Source: Paulinella micropora (lineage: Eukaryota > Cercozoa > Imbricatea > Euglyphida). Taken from it: 64,000 bases of DNA. Of the stretch, positions 52,643 to 62,849 are shown piece by piece; the first letter of the stretch is position 1, and each line of letters opens with the position of its first letter. The notes beneath the pieces are model-generated. The model saw only the letters and a list, made by a program, of their open reading frames with translations. It was not told the DNA's origin and did not search any database. The position numbers and the translations under genes were made by a program. Location: NCBI GenBank assembly GCA_009731375.1, contig BJOX01000042.1:299405-363404 (forward strand). The letters are read 5' to 3'.

Positions 52643-54606
52643 GTTCTCCTTGCTATCTTCGCCTCATGTATGCTCAAATTTGCCCTCCGCGGTGCCGGAG
52701 ATGGCTCCGCACCCGGTATCTTGTAAATGACAGCAGTGAAGTCCTCCGACTTTACACCACCTGCCCGAGGAGGGTCGAAAATTTCTCTGTACGCCTCCAT
52801 CTTAGCTTTGAGAAACGCCTTCTCTCTCTCCGAACCCACTCCTTCTTCTAAAATTTTCCGCGCCGCCGCTTGGAAATCTTCCTCCGACATCTTCTTATGC
52901 TCCTTGAGGGGCGCTAAGTCCTCCTCCAAACTCAAATCTTCCTCGGACAAATCGTCTAGTCCCGTTCTTTCATACGTGACTGTGTCCGGCTCATCATCAT
53001 GACCCAGCCCGACAAGCATATCAATAAGGTTCGCGTATTGTATCGGAGCCTTACGGGTGTAGAAACCATCAAAGCATGTGAAAGCTTGAGGTATCAATTT
53101 CAACTTGTCCTGGGCTCTGAGCTTTTGCTTGTATGCACTGCTCTGCTCCCGAGACCCGAGTCGACAAGCCACCACTAACTGTTGCTTGCGAGAAGGAACA
53201 GGTATAGGATGATCAATAAGCCGGTCCCTTATCTCCTGTGCCCAGATCGCCTTCTCATTGTATGGCAGAATGACAGTATACGGCTTGTTACTCTCAAATA
53301 GAGTCCGTAGACACTTTTTCACTTCAGTTAATGAGCGCGGCCAGGTAGGCACATCGCCCCAAAAGTTCGTGATAAAAGTTTTAATGTCATCCGCTGGAGT
53401 ATCGGGGATACGCCCCTTCCTCCTTGGCACAAACGCCTCTCTCTTCTCATCTGACACCTTCGCATGGTAACAGTAGCCATTAGTAATATGGACATCTGCC
53501 CCGCCACCTTCTGCGAATCTGGCCAACGACGGGCACTGTTTCGCAACACATATTATCTCCTCATTACGCGCTACGACTAAGTCATCAATAGACTTTCTGT
53601 CCCATGCGGGAATCGTAACCGTATACGCCTGCATCTCCGTCTCCCAATTGTCGGTCCAGGTCAGTTCCTCCGGCACTGTGACATAGGGGTGTACATAGGC
53701 TTCAGTTGCCTCATGTACGAAGGCCAACTTTTTCCTCTCCGTTGCTAGACTCAGCTCAAAAGCCTCGTATGAGTCAGTAGCAGTCATCGGATTAATATCC
53801 TCCTCCTCTCCATTCTTCACTCCATAAATCACCCGCCGTGCGGCGCAATCGATCACAGCCCCCATCGTAGCCAATTGGTCATACGACAGCAGGATTGAAC
53901 CGTGGTAATCGGGGACAACATAGAGGTCCGCACGATATACTCGACCGGATTTCAATTTGAAAATTAATGTGACGATGCCCGTAATTTCCGTACGGCTGCC
54001 TACCCCTTTTAGGGTCCCCTTTGTTTTTCTAATATTTTTGTCAACCCATGTCCGGTGACTATTCAAAAACTTCTGGCCGACAATATTAATATTCGCCATC
54101 GTATCATTACCAACTTTTAATGTGGTTTGTAAAGTTTCACAAAAGAGGTCAGTGTAGCATAGCGCGTCCGGTCTATGTATACTAGCCGCTAGCACATGAA
54201 TTTTTTGTTCTAGGGTTTTGAGTCTAAGCTCAAGTTCCTTGTCCTCCTTCCGTTCTTCCCTCTTTTCCTCCAACTTAACTTCTTGAGTCTCCGGGGCTTC
54301 CGGTATCTCAAGTGTCCGCTTGACAGAGTCCGGTACACTAGATGTACACTTGTCTACCGTAGAGACGGTTGCGTCCTTTGGCGGGGGAACGGTCCGCTGC
54401 TTCTTCGTTGGCGGAGACCTAGCCTTCAGTTGCGGCTTCCTCTCCTCCATCGCCTTCTTCGCCTTGCTATTCGCATCATTTATCATATTAGCTCTCGAAG
54501 GATGAACTAGCAAATGCTTACCTTGAGGCTTGTGAGGCTGTGTGCCTTCAACTTCACGTCTAGGAGGAACGGAACCGTTCGTATCCTGTTCAGCAACAGT
54601 AGGCAT
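52639..54606 (-). CDS. Ty3/gypsy ORF3: retropepsin-like protease region with long N- and C-terminal extensions
   Basis: 655 codons from ATG at 54606. Residues 1-110 are basic and charged (PPTKKQRTVPPPKDA). The protease-like fold is indicated by TTLKVGNDTMANINIVGQ (about 162-179) and ILLSYDQLATMGAVID (about 238), which correspond to the active-site and flap/C-terminal elements. The catalytic D-T-G reads D-T-M here. The ORF then continues about 400 residues as a pre-RT linker. Its stop overlaps the pol frame by four bases (ACGTGAGAC), so RT expression probably needs a -1 shift or reinitiation. Confidence 0.65.
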   Translation of the reverse strand: MPTVAEQDTNGSVPPRREVEGTQPHKPQGKHLLVHPSRANMINDANSKAKKAMEERKPQLKARSPPTKKQRTVPPPKDATVSTVDKCTSSVPDSVKRTLEIPEAPETQEVKLEEKREERKEDKELELRLKTLEQKIHVLAASIHRPDALCYTDLFCETLQTTLKVGNDTMANINIVGQKFLNSHRTWVDKNIRKTKGTLKGVGSRTEITGIVTLIFKLKSGRVYRADLYVVPDYHGSILLSYDQLATMGAVIDCAARRVIYGVKNGEEEDINPMTATDSYEAFELSLATERKKLAFVHEATEAYVHPYVTVPEELTWTDNWETEMQAYTVTIPAWDRKSIDDLVVARNEEIICVAKQCPSLARFAEGGGADVHITNGYCYHAKVSDEKREAFVPRRKGRIPDTPADDIKTFITNFWGDVPTWPRSLTEVKKCLRTLFESNKPYTVILPYNEKAIWAQEIRDRLIDHPIPVPSRKQQLVVACRLGSREQSSAYKQKLRAQDKLKLIPQAFTCFDGFYTRKAPIQYANLIDMLVGLGHDDEPDTVTYERTGLDDLSEEDLSLEEDLAPLKEHKKMSEEDFQAAARKILEEGVGSEREKAFLKAKMEAYREIFDPPRAGGVKSEDFTAVIYKIPGAEPSPAPRRANLSIHEAKIARRT

Positions 54607-54686
54607 AACTGTGACTGTCGGATTAAAAAGAACAGTTTTTATCTCCTTCTTTCTCTTCTCCTCCTCCCTCTTTTCCTCCCGTCATT

Positions 54687-55628
54687 CTAGGACTTCAACA
54701 CGCTCACCTGAGCCAGTGTCTTCGTCTTGACGTCCCCCTCCGCAGCGGTATAAGCTTGCTGGGGGTAGTTGGAGCTGGAACTGGAGCTATAATTCCAGTA
54801 TCCGTGTCCTCTGGGAGGGCGCGCTGAGGTCCGGCCTCCCCTTCCCCGATAGCCCCGACCTCTTGGTGCCCATTCTCTTGGTGTCCCTCGGGACCCTCGG
54901 GACCCTCGTGACGCTCTTCTCGTCTCTCCTCCTCTAGTCGGCGCCGCTTGGTGGCCCGCTGCTGCTTTCTCCTCCTTTCTCTTCATCTTCTCAAGGAAGG
55001 AAATGATGGCCTCCCGGAACTCTCCGTCCGCGACCATATTTGCATTCCACCTCCTCTCCACCAACTCATTCTTGTAAACTCTGTATAAGGCCTGCTCCTT
55101 TTTTGAGCCTTTGAGTTCTCTCAGGAAGATATTTCGCATCCTGTCATCGTCAGAGTCATGACTGTGTGGACAGGTGCCTACTCCATGCTTCGCCTCATTC
55201 TTACACGCCATATATGAAAAATAGCGGTAGCACGGCGTCGGCTCGTCTCTCCCCCTCTTTTGACCCGCCGACCGAGTTGTATGTGCTGCTTGAGCACCTC
55301 CAACCCCTTGTGTCGCGGCACTGGAGAATGACTCGGTGGCCGTGTCCAAGTCGGAACACGCTTCGAGCACCTCCCTATACAGGTCGCTCGGCTGAACAGC
55401 CGCTACGGCCCTCTCGTGTATATTCGTTTCTAAAAAATCCGCCGTCTTCACCGCCGCGAAGGTCGGACAGGACTGTATGATCCTTGCGAGCTTGCTCGGG
55501 TGTCGTGCACACAAAGCCCTCAGGAAGTACAAAATGTTAGACTTCCGGCTATAAAAGAGCCCGTACTTGGCGCTGACCTCAGTGAGGATCGCTGCCAAAC
55601 TCGCGCTAATGCCCAGCCCTTCGTTCAC
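54687..55628 (-). CDS. Ty3/gypsy ORF2: nucleocapsid-like protein with CCCH zinc finger and RGG box
   Basis: 313 codons beginning with GTG inside the ORF1 stop (GTGA overlap), so it may be made by frameshift or reinitiation. Residues about 132-157 form a C-x8-C-x10-C-x3-H finger (CYRYFSYMAC..GTCPHSH). The C-terminal 90 residues are Arg/Gly-rich (RASRGSRGSRGTPREWAPRG) and then Ser/Tyr-rich. It takes the place of the CCHC nucleocapsid and is predicted to bind element RNA. The N-terminus (ASLAAILTEVSAKYGLFY) may still be capsid. Confidence 0.72.
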   Translation of the reverse strand: MNEGLGISASLAAILTEVSAKYGLFYSRKSNILYFLRALCARHPSKLARIIQSCPTFAAVKTADFLETNIHERAVAAVQPSDLYREVLEACSDLDTATESFSSAATQGVGGAQAAHTTRSAGQKRGRDEPTPCYRYFSYMACKNEAKHGVGTCPHSHDSDDDRMRNIFLRELKGSKKEQALYRVYKNELVERRWNANMVADGEFREAIISFLEKMKRKEEKAAAGHQAAPTRGGETRRASRGSRGSRGTPREWAPRGRGYRGRGGRTSARPPRGHGYWNYSSSSSSNYPQQAYTAAEGDVKTKTLAQVSVLKS

Positions 55629-57193
55629 CTCTTGAAAATCTCAAACCCAATCAAAGTACCAGTACACAGATGCTGATACCCATGAGTTTTAAAGTATTGC
55701 AAGAGGACGGCAACTGGCACCGTGCACTGCAGGTCTGAGGCTGCTCTCCTAGCCGACACCTCTACCGCTCGCAACGCCTTGTATTCCACAACATCAAATC
55801 CTTGTGTGAGGATTGATGGGTCCAACAAGGTGGACAACGCCTCATACTCCTGTGTTTCGTCCGTTGGATGCTGCTTCATACAAGCATCAATTCTTCGGAG
55901 CTTGTCTCGAAGGTTCGCATCCGTGTCCTTCTGACTCGCTGTCTCTGCGAACAGCGTCAGAGCAGTGGCATCGGACTTGGTATATTTTTGGAAGGCGTTA
56001 ATGATAGCCTGTCTGTCCTTCTTGTCATTATTGTTGACAATGACAGTGGTAGGCGCTGAGCTAGTCGTAGGGGCAGGAGGGGCTGTATGGGCTGACGGGA
56101 CGTACCCAGGGGGAGACATAAAAGGCCCAGAGGAAGGTGCCTGTCTCGTAGCCGTCGCCTTAGCCAATGCAATCTTTGCCTCCAACTCCTTCTTTTCTTT
56201 CTCCTCTGCTCTTTCCCTGATATGCAGGTCTTGAGCATGATGAAAAAAAGACATGAGCTCGGCAGCCTTCCGAAGGAACAGAGCCTTCTCCGCCAACTCC
56301 TTCTCTCCCGCTTTATTGGTGAGGGCGGGTGCGGCCGTTCCCTCCAAGATCGTATGATCCTTGGTGAAAGCCCACCTCTTCCATGCGTCGTCCTTCTGCA
56401 AGGCCGCATGCAACTTCTTAATCTTCGTCACCCCTCCAGCTTCGCCTTCTATTTCTTTCAGGGCCGGGTGAAGGTCCCTGCCATAAATCGGGGTTTGTTG
56501 GAGTTTATTCAAGTCCACCAACTTGATCTCCATAAGTCTCAGGGGTATATCCATGACATTAATCTGTCCTCGGACGTTCCTGGACTTAAACTCCCCTTCC
56601 CCTCTTTTGATTGATTCGATATCCTGACCAGGATCGAGCAACCTAGCCAGTGCTCTTGAATCCCATGGCAGGACAGTCTTGTTAGACTGGTACTCATAGA
56701 GTATAGCACACTCGAACACTTTCCATGTGAGGTCGAGAAGCTCCAGTAAAGACATATTGTCCCCAAATGAGACATGTTGCACCTGTAACTGTGCACTGTC
56801 GTCTCTGAGGAATTTTGCAAGAGACAGGGCTTGTTTTGGGAGGGGGTAACAGATATCCTCCTTTCTCAAGGGATCTCCCCATCGTATTGCTGGGGGAATG
56901 AATAGCCATTTATAGGCCTCATCCTTCCCTATTTTATCCTCAAACTCCTTCTCACTTAGATTGCCATATTCGGCCACGAACCTCGCTTCCTCCTCGCTCT
57001 CCTTCTCGACTTCCGACTCTCCCATCCGCCCAGGGGCGAGCAGTCGGTCCTCTGGTCCTCCTGTTTCATAGGAAGGCACTGCCAGATCTCCCCCGTTCCC
57101 AAGAGGGCCAACGTTATCCTCCTGGTCTATTGGGGTTCTCTCATTCTCTCCTCCTTCTTCATTCCAATATGCTTCTTCAGACCTAGACGACAT
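55625..57193 (-). CDS. gag: Ty3/gypsy ORF1: capsid-like Gag
   Basis: 522 codons from an ATG at 57193. The N-terminal 80 residues are acidic (EEGGENERTPIDQEDN). The middle (residues about 110-300) is helical and carries LLDLTWKVFECAILYEY and WDSRALARLLDPGQD; a coiled-coil stretch (RERAEEKEKKELEAKIALAK) sits at about 330-355, followed by a Pro/Ala-rich linker. There is no zinc knuckle here. It is expected to build the virus-like particle. The stop overlaps the start of ORF2 by four bases, suggesting coupled translation or frameshifting. Confidence 0.75.
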   Translation of the reverse strand: MSSRSEEAYWNEEGGENERTPIDQEDNVGPLGNGGDLAVPSYETGGPEDRLLAPGRMGESEVEKESEEEARFVAEYGNLSEKEFEDKIGKDEAYKWLFIPPAIRWGDPLRKEDICYPLPKQALSLAKFLRDDSAQLQVQHVSFGDNMSLLELLDLTWKVFECAILYEYQSNKTVLPWDSRALARLLDPGQDIESIKRGEGEFKSRNVRGQINVMDIPLRLMEIKLVDLNKLQQTPIYGRDLHPALKEIEGEAGGVTKIKKLHAALQKDDAWKRWAFTKDHTILEGTAAPALTNKAGEKELAEKALFLRKAAELMSFFHHAQDLHIRERAEEKEKKELEAKIALAKATATRQAPSSGPFMSPPGYVPSAHTAPPAPTTSSAPTTVIVNNNDKKDRQAIINAFQKYTKSDATALTLFAETASQKDTDANLRDKLRRIDACMKQHPTDETQEYEALSTLLDPSILTQGFDVVEYKALRAVEVSARRAASDLQCTVPVAVLLQYFKTHGYQHLCTGTLIGFEIFKR

Positions 57194-57956
57194 GGTCTCT
57201 GAAGGAATACAAAGGAGATAGATCTGTTTATACTCCGTAATTACTCTGTTCGTCTCTGAGGAACGAATAGAGAGGAAAGATGAAAAGACAGTGTAGAGAG
57301 AGAGAGTCTCACCTCTATGTCTTATGTGTTTTTGTTTGTGAGAAAGAAGTAGTCTATACGACTTTCTCTGAAAACTTGATCTCCTTCTCCACTCCTCTTT
57401 TCTTTTTCTCTTTTTGTTGTTGTATCTGTTATGAGGTACGAGGACCTACGTACAGATAATGTCAAAGAGGCTCGAGAAGCACTCCTTGAGAAGTCGACCT
57501 GTCGTCTGACACTTGTTCAGACCTATCATTGTCGAAAAACAGTCAGAGATTTGCAAAAATACTCTGATGTATGTGTTTTGAGAGGCAACTAAGTGCACAG
57601 ACTTGAAAGGAGGAGTACTACGCTCGTGTCCTTCAAGTTTGTTTGTAACTGTGAGTGTTTGTTTGTACGTCTGTTGACCTACTCTGTCTCTGTCTCAAGA
57701 GAGAACACAAGAACAGCTATGAGGTCTGGTGTCTGGCCTCCTTATGAGGACACAGATACAGGCTGTGTAGAGGGTACTGAGACACCTACTCACAAACGCC
57801 TAGACGTCTGGTTTGGCAAAAGGAGCTGTGTGGGGATGTGCTGGAGTATTTGTTTTTTGGAACACCTACTCAGAAGAGATAGGTTTGTCTAATTTTTCTT
57901 TCTGCTGTTCCAAAAACAAGCCAGAAAAGAAATCAGCATTGTGCTGGTGACTCGAA
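57194..57956 (-). other. 5' untranslated leader of the Ty3/gypsy element
   Basis: About 760 bp between the 5' LTR and ORF1 with no sense ORF. A plus-strand open frame at 57593-57892 is antisense and without recognisable features. Confidence 0.6.
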
Positions 57957-58206
57957 TGTTACATTCCCTGAAGATAGCTCGATAAAAAGTCGGTAATACA
58001 ACCAGACACAAATCCCCCCAAAGGAGAATGATGTCTCGTTATATTAGCTCAGTGAAGCCGAAAAAGAAAGCGGCCACAGATCACGGTTAAAATGGCATTA
58101 GATCAAATCCGGCCAAACTATATTGAAATACTGAGAAAAAAACTAGGTGCACCTGATACACAAAAAATTGTACTTTTTACCGGCTATCCGGGGGGTGATG
58201 CCTACA
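57957..58206 (-). repeat. 5' LTR of the Ty3/gypsy element
   Basis: 250 bp; carries about 8 extra bases (GGTAATACA region) relative to the other LTR. The sense strand just inside it reads TTCGAGTCACCAGC; a classical TGG-initiated primer-binding site is not obvious. Confidence 0.9.
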
Positions 58207-58384
58207 CCTACGGGGAAGACTGTCATTCTGACAGAAGAAATTCAACACACCCGCGATATCCCCCAAGGTGGCTCGCTTAGCCCGGGTACATATGGGATCC
58301 TAGACGAATACCTCAACCGCCTTTAATTTTTCCCGCCCAACAAATCATGCCAGAAGGATACCGCTTCTACGACGGGACTGACAG

Positions 58385-58650
58385 AGATCGTTCCCAGAAC
58401 ACCTCCGTATACACACGGATCACAAGTTTGCTGATGATAACTGGGCTGCCATCGGGGGGAAGGGCTCCCCTGAGCAGTATATTGCCGAGACACGAAAAGG
58501 CTTCTTCCTTCTTTGCACACAACTACGGGCAGCACGCCAAATATGCGCGGCCCAGAAATGCTATGTCATCTGCCTGGTCAGCGAAGTGGGAAAAGGTGTT
58601 TACGCGGTTCCGATTACCCTCACCACACCGGGACGGGGCGATTTACTAAA
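58385..58650 (+). pseudogene. Open reading fragment of unknown origin beside the Ty3/gypsy insertion
   Basis: One plus frame runs from a stop at about 58380 to a stop at about 58650 and reads HTDHKFADDNWAAIGGKG, SPEQYIAETRKGFFLLC, AARQICAAQKCYVICLVSEV and YAVPITLTTPGRGDLL. Its composition looks protein-coding (balanced, no repeats), but there is no start codon. The LTR element inserted just upstream (58207) may have cut the gene. A competing frame starting MPEGYRFYDGTDRDRSQN is also open here, so assignment is uncertain. Confidence 0.4.
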
Positions 58651-58704
58651 GTAGTTCTTTGTTCTTATTCTTTCCGACGTTCGCCTTCTTATTAATATAT
58701 TAAT

Positions 58705-58747
<43 letters not shown>

Positions 58748-59093
58748 NNNNNNNNNNNNNNNNNNNNNNNNNNNNNNNNNNNNNNNNNNNNNNNNNNNNN
58801 NNNNNNNNNNNNNNNNNNNNNNNNNNNNNNNNNNNNNNNNNNNNNNNNNNNNNNNNNNNNNNNNNNNNNNNNNNNNNNNNNNNNNNNNNNNNNNNNNNNN
58901 NNNNNNNNNNNNNNNNNNNNNNNNNNNNNNNNNNNNNNNNNNNNNNNNNNNNNNNNNNNNNNNNNNNNNNNNNNNNNNNNNNNNNNNNNNNNNNNNNNNN
59001 NNNNNNNNNNNNNNNNNNNNNNNNNNNNNNNNNNNNNNNNNNNNNNNNNNNNNNNNNNNNNNNNNNNNNNNNNNNNNNNNNNNNNNNNNNTTT

Positions 59094-59134
<41 letters not shown>

Positions 59135-59381
59135 CTTTACGATTTTTATTTATACGAAAAGCAAGCGTTGTTCATTTATTCAAGTCGTTCAGGAAGAAAA
59201 AATAGTCTACCGTGCTGAAAACGAAATGGATAGATAGATAGATAGATAGATAGAAGTTATTGCTTCATGCACTAAGCCAAAACTAAAGATAGATAGATAG
59301 ATGGATAGATAGATAGATAGATTCGTTTCTAGAGCATAGCACGGGGTAAAGCGGGACGTCGAAGGGGGGACTGTGAAAGGA

Positions 59382-59570
59382 CATTCAAGTGGCAAACTAT
59401 CCAACTTTGATCTCATCGTTTTTCGATCAATCTAAGTGATACGACAAATCTGAAGCCAGCATTGGAAAGCTTAGGACAAGAGCTTTCCAACGGTGTGCGC
59501 TGCATTTCCAAATCTCAAATATTGATTGAGAAAGATGAGGTCAAAGTTTGAATGTTTTGCCACTTGAATG
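59382..59570. mobile_element. M8 inverted-repeat element, M2-like core
   Basis: Arms CATTCAAGTGGCAAAC and GTTTTGCCACTTGAATG; the core GGAAAGCTTAGGACAAGAGC resembles the M2 core. The element is bracketed by a roughly 50-bp direct repeat (59325-59379 and 59598-59651). Confidence 0.6.
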
Positions 59571-59654
59571 TCCACAGTAATAGGTAGATAGATGAGCGTT
59601 TCTAGAGCATAGCAAGGGGTAAAGCGGGACGTCGAAGGGGGGAGTGTGAAAGGA

Positions 59655-60225
59655 TGCTTGAGGAGGGGAAGGACAAGAGGGAAGAAGAAGAGGGGAAGGA
59701 CAACAGGGAAGAAGAAGAAGAAGCAAGAGTTGACGACGATGACGATGATGCTGCTGCTGATGATGATGATGAGGAGGAGGAGGAAGAGGAAGAAGAAGAA
59801 GAAGAAGAAGAAGAAGAAGAAGAAGAAGAAGATGATGATGAAGAAGAAGAAGAAGAAGAAGAAGAAGATGAAGAAGAAGAAGAAGAAGAAGAAGAAGAAG
59901 AGTCATCTGGCGCGCGGGAGCCTAATGTTATGTTATGTTATGTTATGTATGTTATGTTATGTTACGTCATGTTATGTTATGTAATGTTATGTTATGTTAT
60001 GTTATGTATGTTATGTTATGTTATGTTATTTTATGTTGTGTTATGTAATGTTATGTTATGTTATGTATGTTATGTTATGTTACGTTATGTTATGATATGT
60101 TATGTTATGTTATGTAATGTTATGATATGTCATGTTATGTTATGTTATGTTATGTCATGTTATGTTATGTAATGTAATGTATGTTATGCATGTTATGTAT
60201 GTTATGTATGTATGTATGTATGTAT
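59655..60225. repeat. (GAA/GAT)n followed by (TTATG)n
   Basis: Purine-rich trinucleotides at 59655-59905, then about 300 bp of the pentamer TTATG with scattered variants and (GTAT)n. Confidence 0.95.
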
Positions 60226-60663
60226 GTATGGCCAAATGGACGTAGGTGTGGATTTATATATGTATGCGCGTATGTATTGTATGTCACATGGAATATAGAT
60301 AGATAGGAACGTATGCAAAAGAATATGCATGTATGTATGTATGTATGCATGTATGTATGTATGTATGTAAGATTGCCTTTGCCTTTTTTCCCGGGCGGGC
60401 GGCCAGTTTCTTCCCGTTTCCGGACCAGGCACTCCTGTGCAGGATGTGAAAAATTGGTGTTGTTGTTGTGGTGGTGGTGGTGGTGATGGTTGAGGTGGTG
60501 ATGGTGGAAGTGATGATGGTGATGGTGATGGTGGTGGTGGTGCTTGAGAACTGCAAGCAATGAATCGGATAACATCCTCAAGAAAAGCAAAAACAAAAAC
60601 AGGAACAAGAACATGAACAAGAACATCATCATCATCATCAACAACAACAACATACTTATCTAC
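60226..60663. other. Short mixed-sequence block
   Basis: Normal-complexity sequence with GTAT, GGT/GAT and ATC trinucleotide tracts; no gene or mobile element recognised. Confidence 0.5.
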
Positions 60664-60878
60664 ATGTGAGTATAGTATAGTATAGTATAGTATAGTATAG
60701 TATAGTATAGTATAGTATAGTATAGTATAGTATAGTATAGTATAGTATAGTAAAGTATAGTATAGTAAAGTATAGTATAGTATAATATAATACATTATAG
60801 TATAGTATAGTATAGTATAATATTTTATAGTATAGTATAGTATAGTTTCGTATAGTATAGTATAGTATAGTATATATA

Positions 60879-60925
<47 letters not shown>
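60664..60925. repeat. (TATAG)n pentanucleotide array ending in (AT)n
   Basis: About 40 pentamers with occasional substitutions. Confidence 0.95.
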
Positions 60926-60927
<2 letters not shown>

Positions 60928-61008
60928 GTGCTAAAGTAACTGCAAGCACTCCGTCTTGTCTGTATACGTATCCTGTACATACATTTACATAAATTATTAT
61001 TATTACTA

Positions 61009-61079
<71 letters not shown>

Positions 61080-61170
61080 GACCTCGAACAAGGGTATTGG
61101 AGGCTTATGTCCGTTGAGGATATGCCATTAGCTGCATCAGTACGCCTCAGATATAGTATTATTCTTCTTC

Positions 61171-61318
<148 letters not shown>

Positions 61319-61448
61319 GTCTGGAAGTGTTGGAACTGCCCTTGCGGGGGTGTCATTAGAGCTTATCGTCAATTCTTCGTACTCCCCTCACGGGTGAGAC
61401 GATGGAGGCGCATGTGCAGAAATGCATCAGCCATTGACAGAGAAGCAC

Positions 61449-61449
<1 letters not shown>
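61319..61449 (+). mobile_element. SINE body copy between (ATT)n arrays
   Basis: Contains the body from GTCTGGAAGTGTTGGAACTG to CAGAGAAGCAC without the tRNA-like head. Confidence 0.7.
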
Positions 61450-61504
<55 letters not shown>

Positions 61505-61508
<4 letters not shown>

Positions 61509-61985
61509 GATTATTATGGAGGGGTGCACACTACTGCACCCACGGGAAGAGGAGATGGTTGGACCTCTTCCCACTGCTTCTGAGGCTATGTCGTTGTGTT
61601 GGTTCCGAGGCTATGTTGTTATGTTGTTTTTATAAGACATACACCACGTGGGGTCAAAGGGGTATATGCATTCCGCGATCTAGGGGTGGTGACGGGTTTC
61701 GAGGCGTCCCCGACACTTACCACAAAACGTCCTCATGCGCTGGCAGACCGCATGAAATGTCTGCTACCCCTTGAGTACCTCCATTCGACTTATACCCAGT
61801 CTTGTGGAACTCTCTCATAGGGAACACATCAATCATTTGCAGTTACTTCCCTGCAAGGTAACCGACACGCCGAGCGGGTAGCTATTCAGGGATGGTTAGA
61901 GTTACTCTTCCCTCCCCAACATTCACTGTGTGACTATTGGGTCGAGGGATGGAGGCGCATGGCCCTTCGGCTCGGCCATGACAGA
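61505..61985. other. Unassigned unique-looking block between (ATT)n arrays
   Basis: About 480 bp of normal-complexity DNA with short open frames only. The phrase GATGGAGGCGCATGGCCCTTC near its end resembles the SINE body, so it may be part of another retroelement. Confidence 0.4.
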
Positions 61986-62037
61986 TCCATACTATTATGA
62001 TTATTATGATTATTATGATTATGATTATTATTATTAT

Positions 62038-62069
<32 letters not shown>

Positions 62070-62117
62070 CTACTATTATTATTATTATTATCATCATTAT
62101 TATTATTATTATTATCA

Positions 62118-62202
<85 letters not shown>

Positions 62203-62203
62203 A

Positions 62204-62470
62204 GGACACCGTGATAGCCCAGTGGTCAAGTTCTACCATCTGGGCCCTGTCGCCAGTTCGATTCCCGTCGGTGCCACCAGTATTTTCATTGAACATACCG
62301 GTCCGTCTGGACCAGTATTTTCATTGAACATACCGGTCCGTCTGGAAGTGTTGGAACTGCCCTTGCGGGGGTGTCATTAGAGCCTATCGTCAATTCTTCG
62401 TACTCCCCTCACGGGTGAGACGATGGAGGCGCATGTGCAGAAATGCATCAGCCATTGACAGAGAAGCACT
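62204..62470 (+). mobile_element. tRNA-derived SINE with (ATT)n tail, most complete copy
   Basis: The head holds pol III-like promoter boxes: A box TAGCCCAGTGG (62215-62225) and B box AGTTCGATTCC (62255-62265), with imperfect acceptor-stem complementarity GACACCG/CGGTGCC. The body contains GTGTTGGAACTGCCCTTGCG, a short duplication of ACCAGTATTTTCATTGAACA (62276-62344), and ends CATTGACAGAGAAGCAC followed by (ATT)n-rich DNA. Confidence 0.75.
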
Positions 62471-62492
62471 ATTATTACTATAATTGTTATTG

Positions 62493-62547
<55 letters not shown>

Positions 62548-62568
62548 GATATGATGATGATGATGATG

Positions 62569-62630
<62 letters not shown>

Positions 62631-62637
62631 CATTATC

Positions 62638-62799
62638 ATCTAACCTCGGCTTAGTGCAGTCTTGCCCTCAGGAGCTCCATCGGTGGCCCCGATCATCAGG
62701 CGAGAGACTGACACGGGGGTGGAGGACCTCGAACAAGGGTATTGGAGGCTTATGTCCGTTGAGGATATGCCATTAGCTGCATCAGTACGCCTCAGATAT

Positions 62800-62849
<50 letters not shown>

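Larger units (their letters stand above)
47819..58206 (-). mobile_element. Ty3/gypsy LTR retrotransposon, structurally complete (10.4 kb)
   Basis: LTRs at 47819-48060 and 57957-58206, flanked by CCTA at 47815-47818 and 58207-58210. Four long ORFs are read on the minus strand: capsid-like, CCCH/RGG, protease-like and RT-RNase H-integrase. A purine-rich tract GGGAAGGGGTA abuts the downstream LTR on the sense strand (48061-48073). The domain order PR-RT-RH-INT identifies the Ty3/gypsy superfamily. About ten substitutions and a short indel separate the LTRs, so the insertion is not brand new, yet the ORFs are open. Confidence 0.92.
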
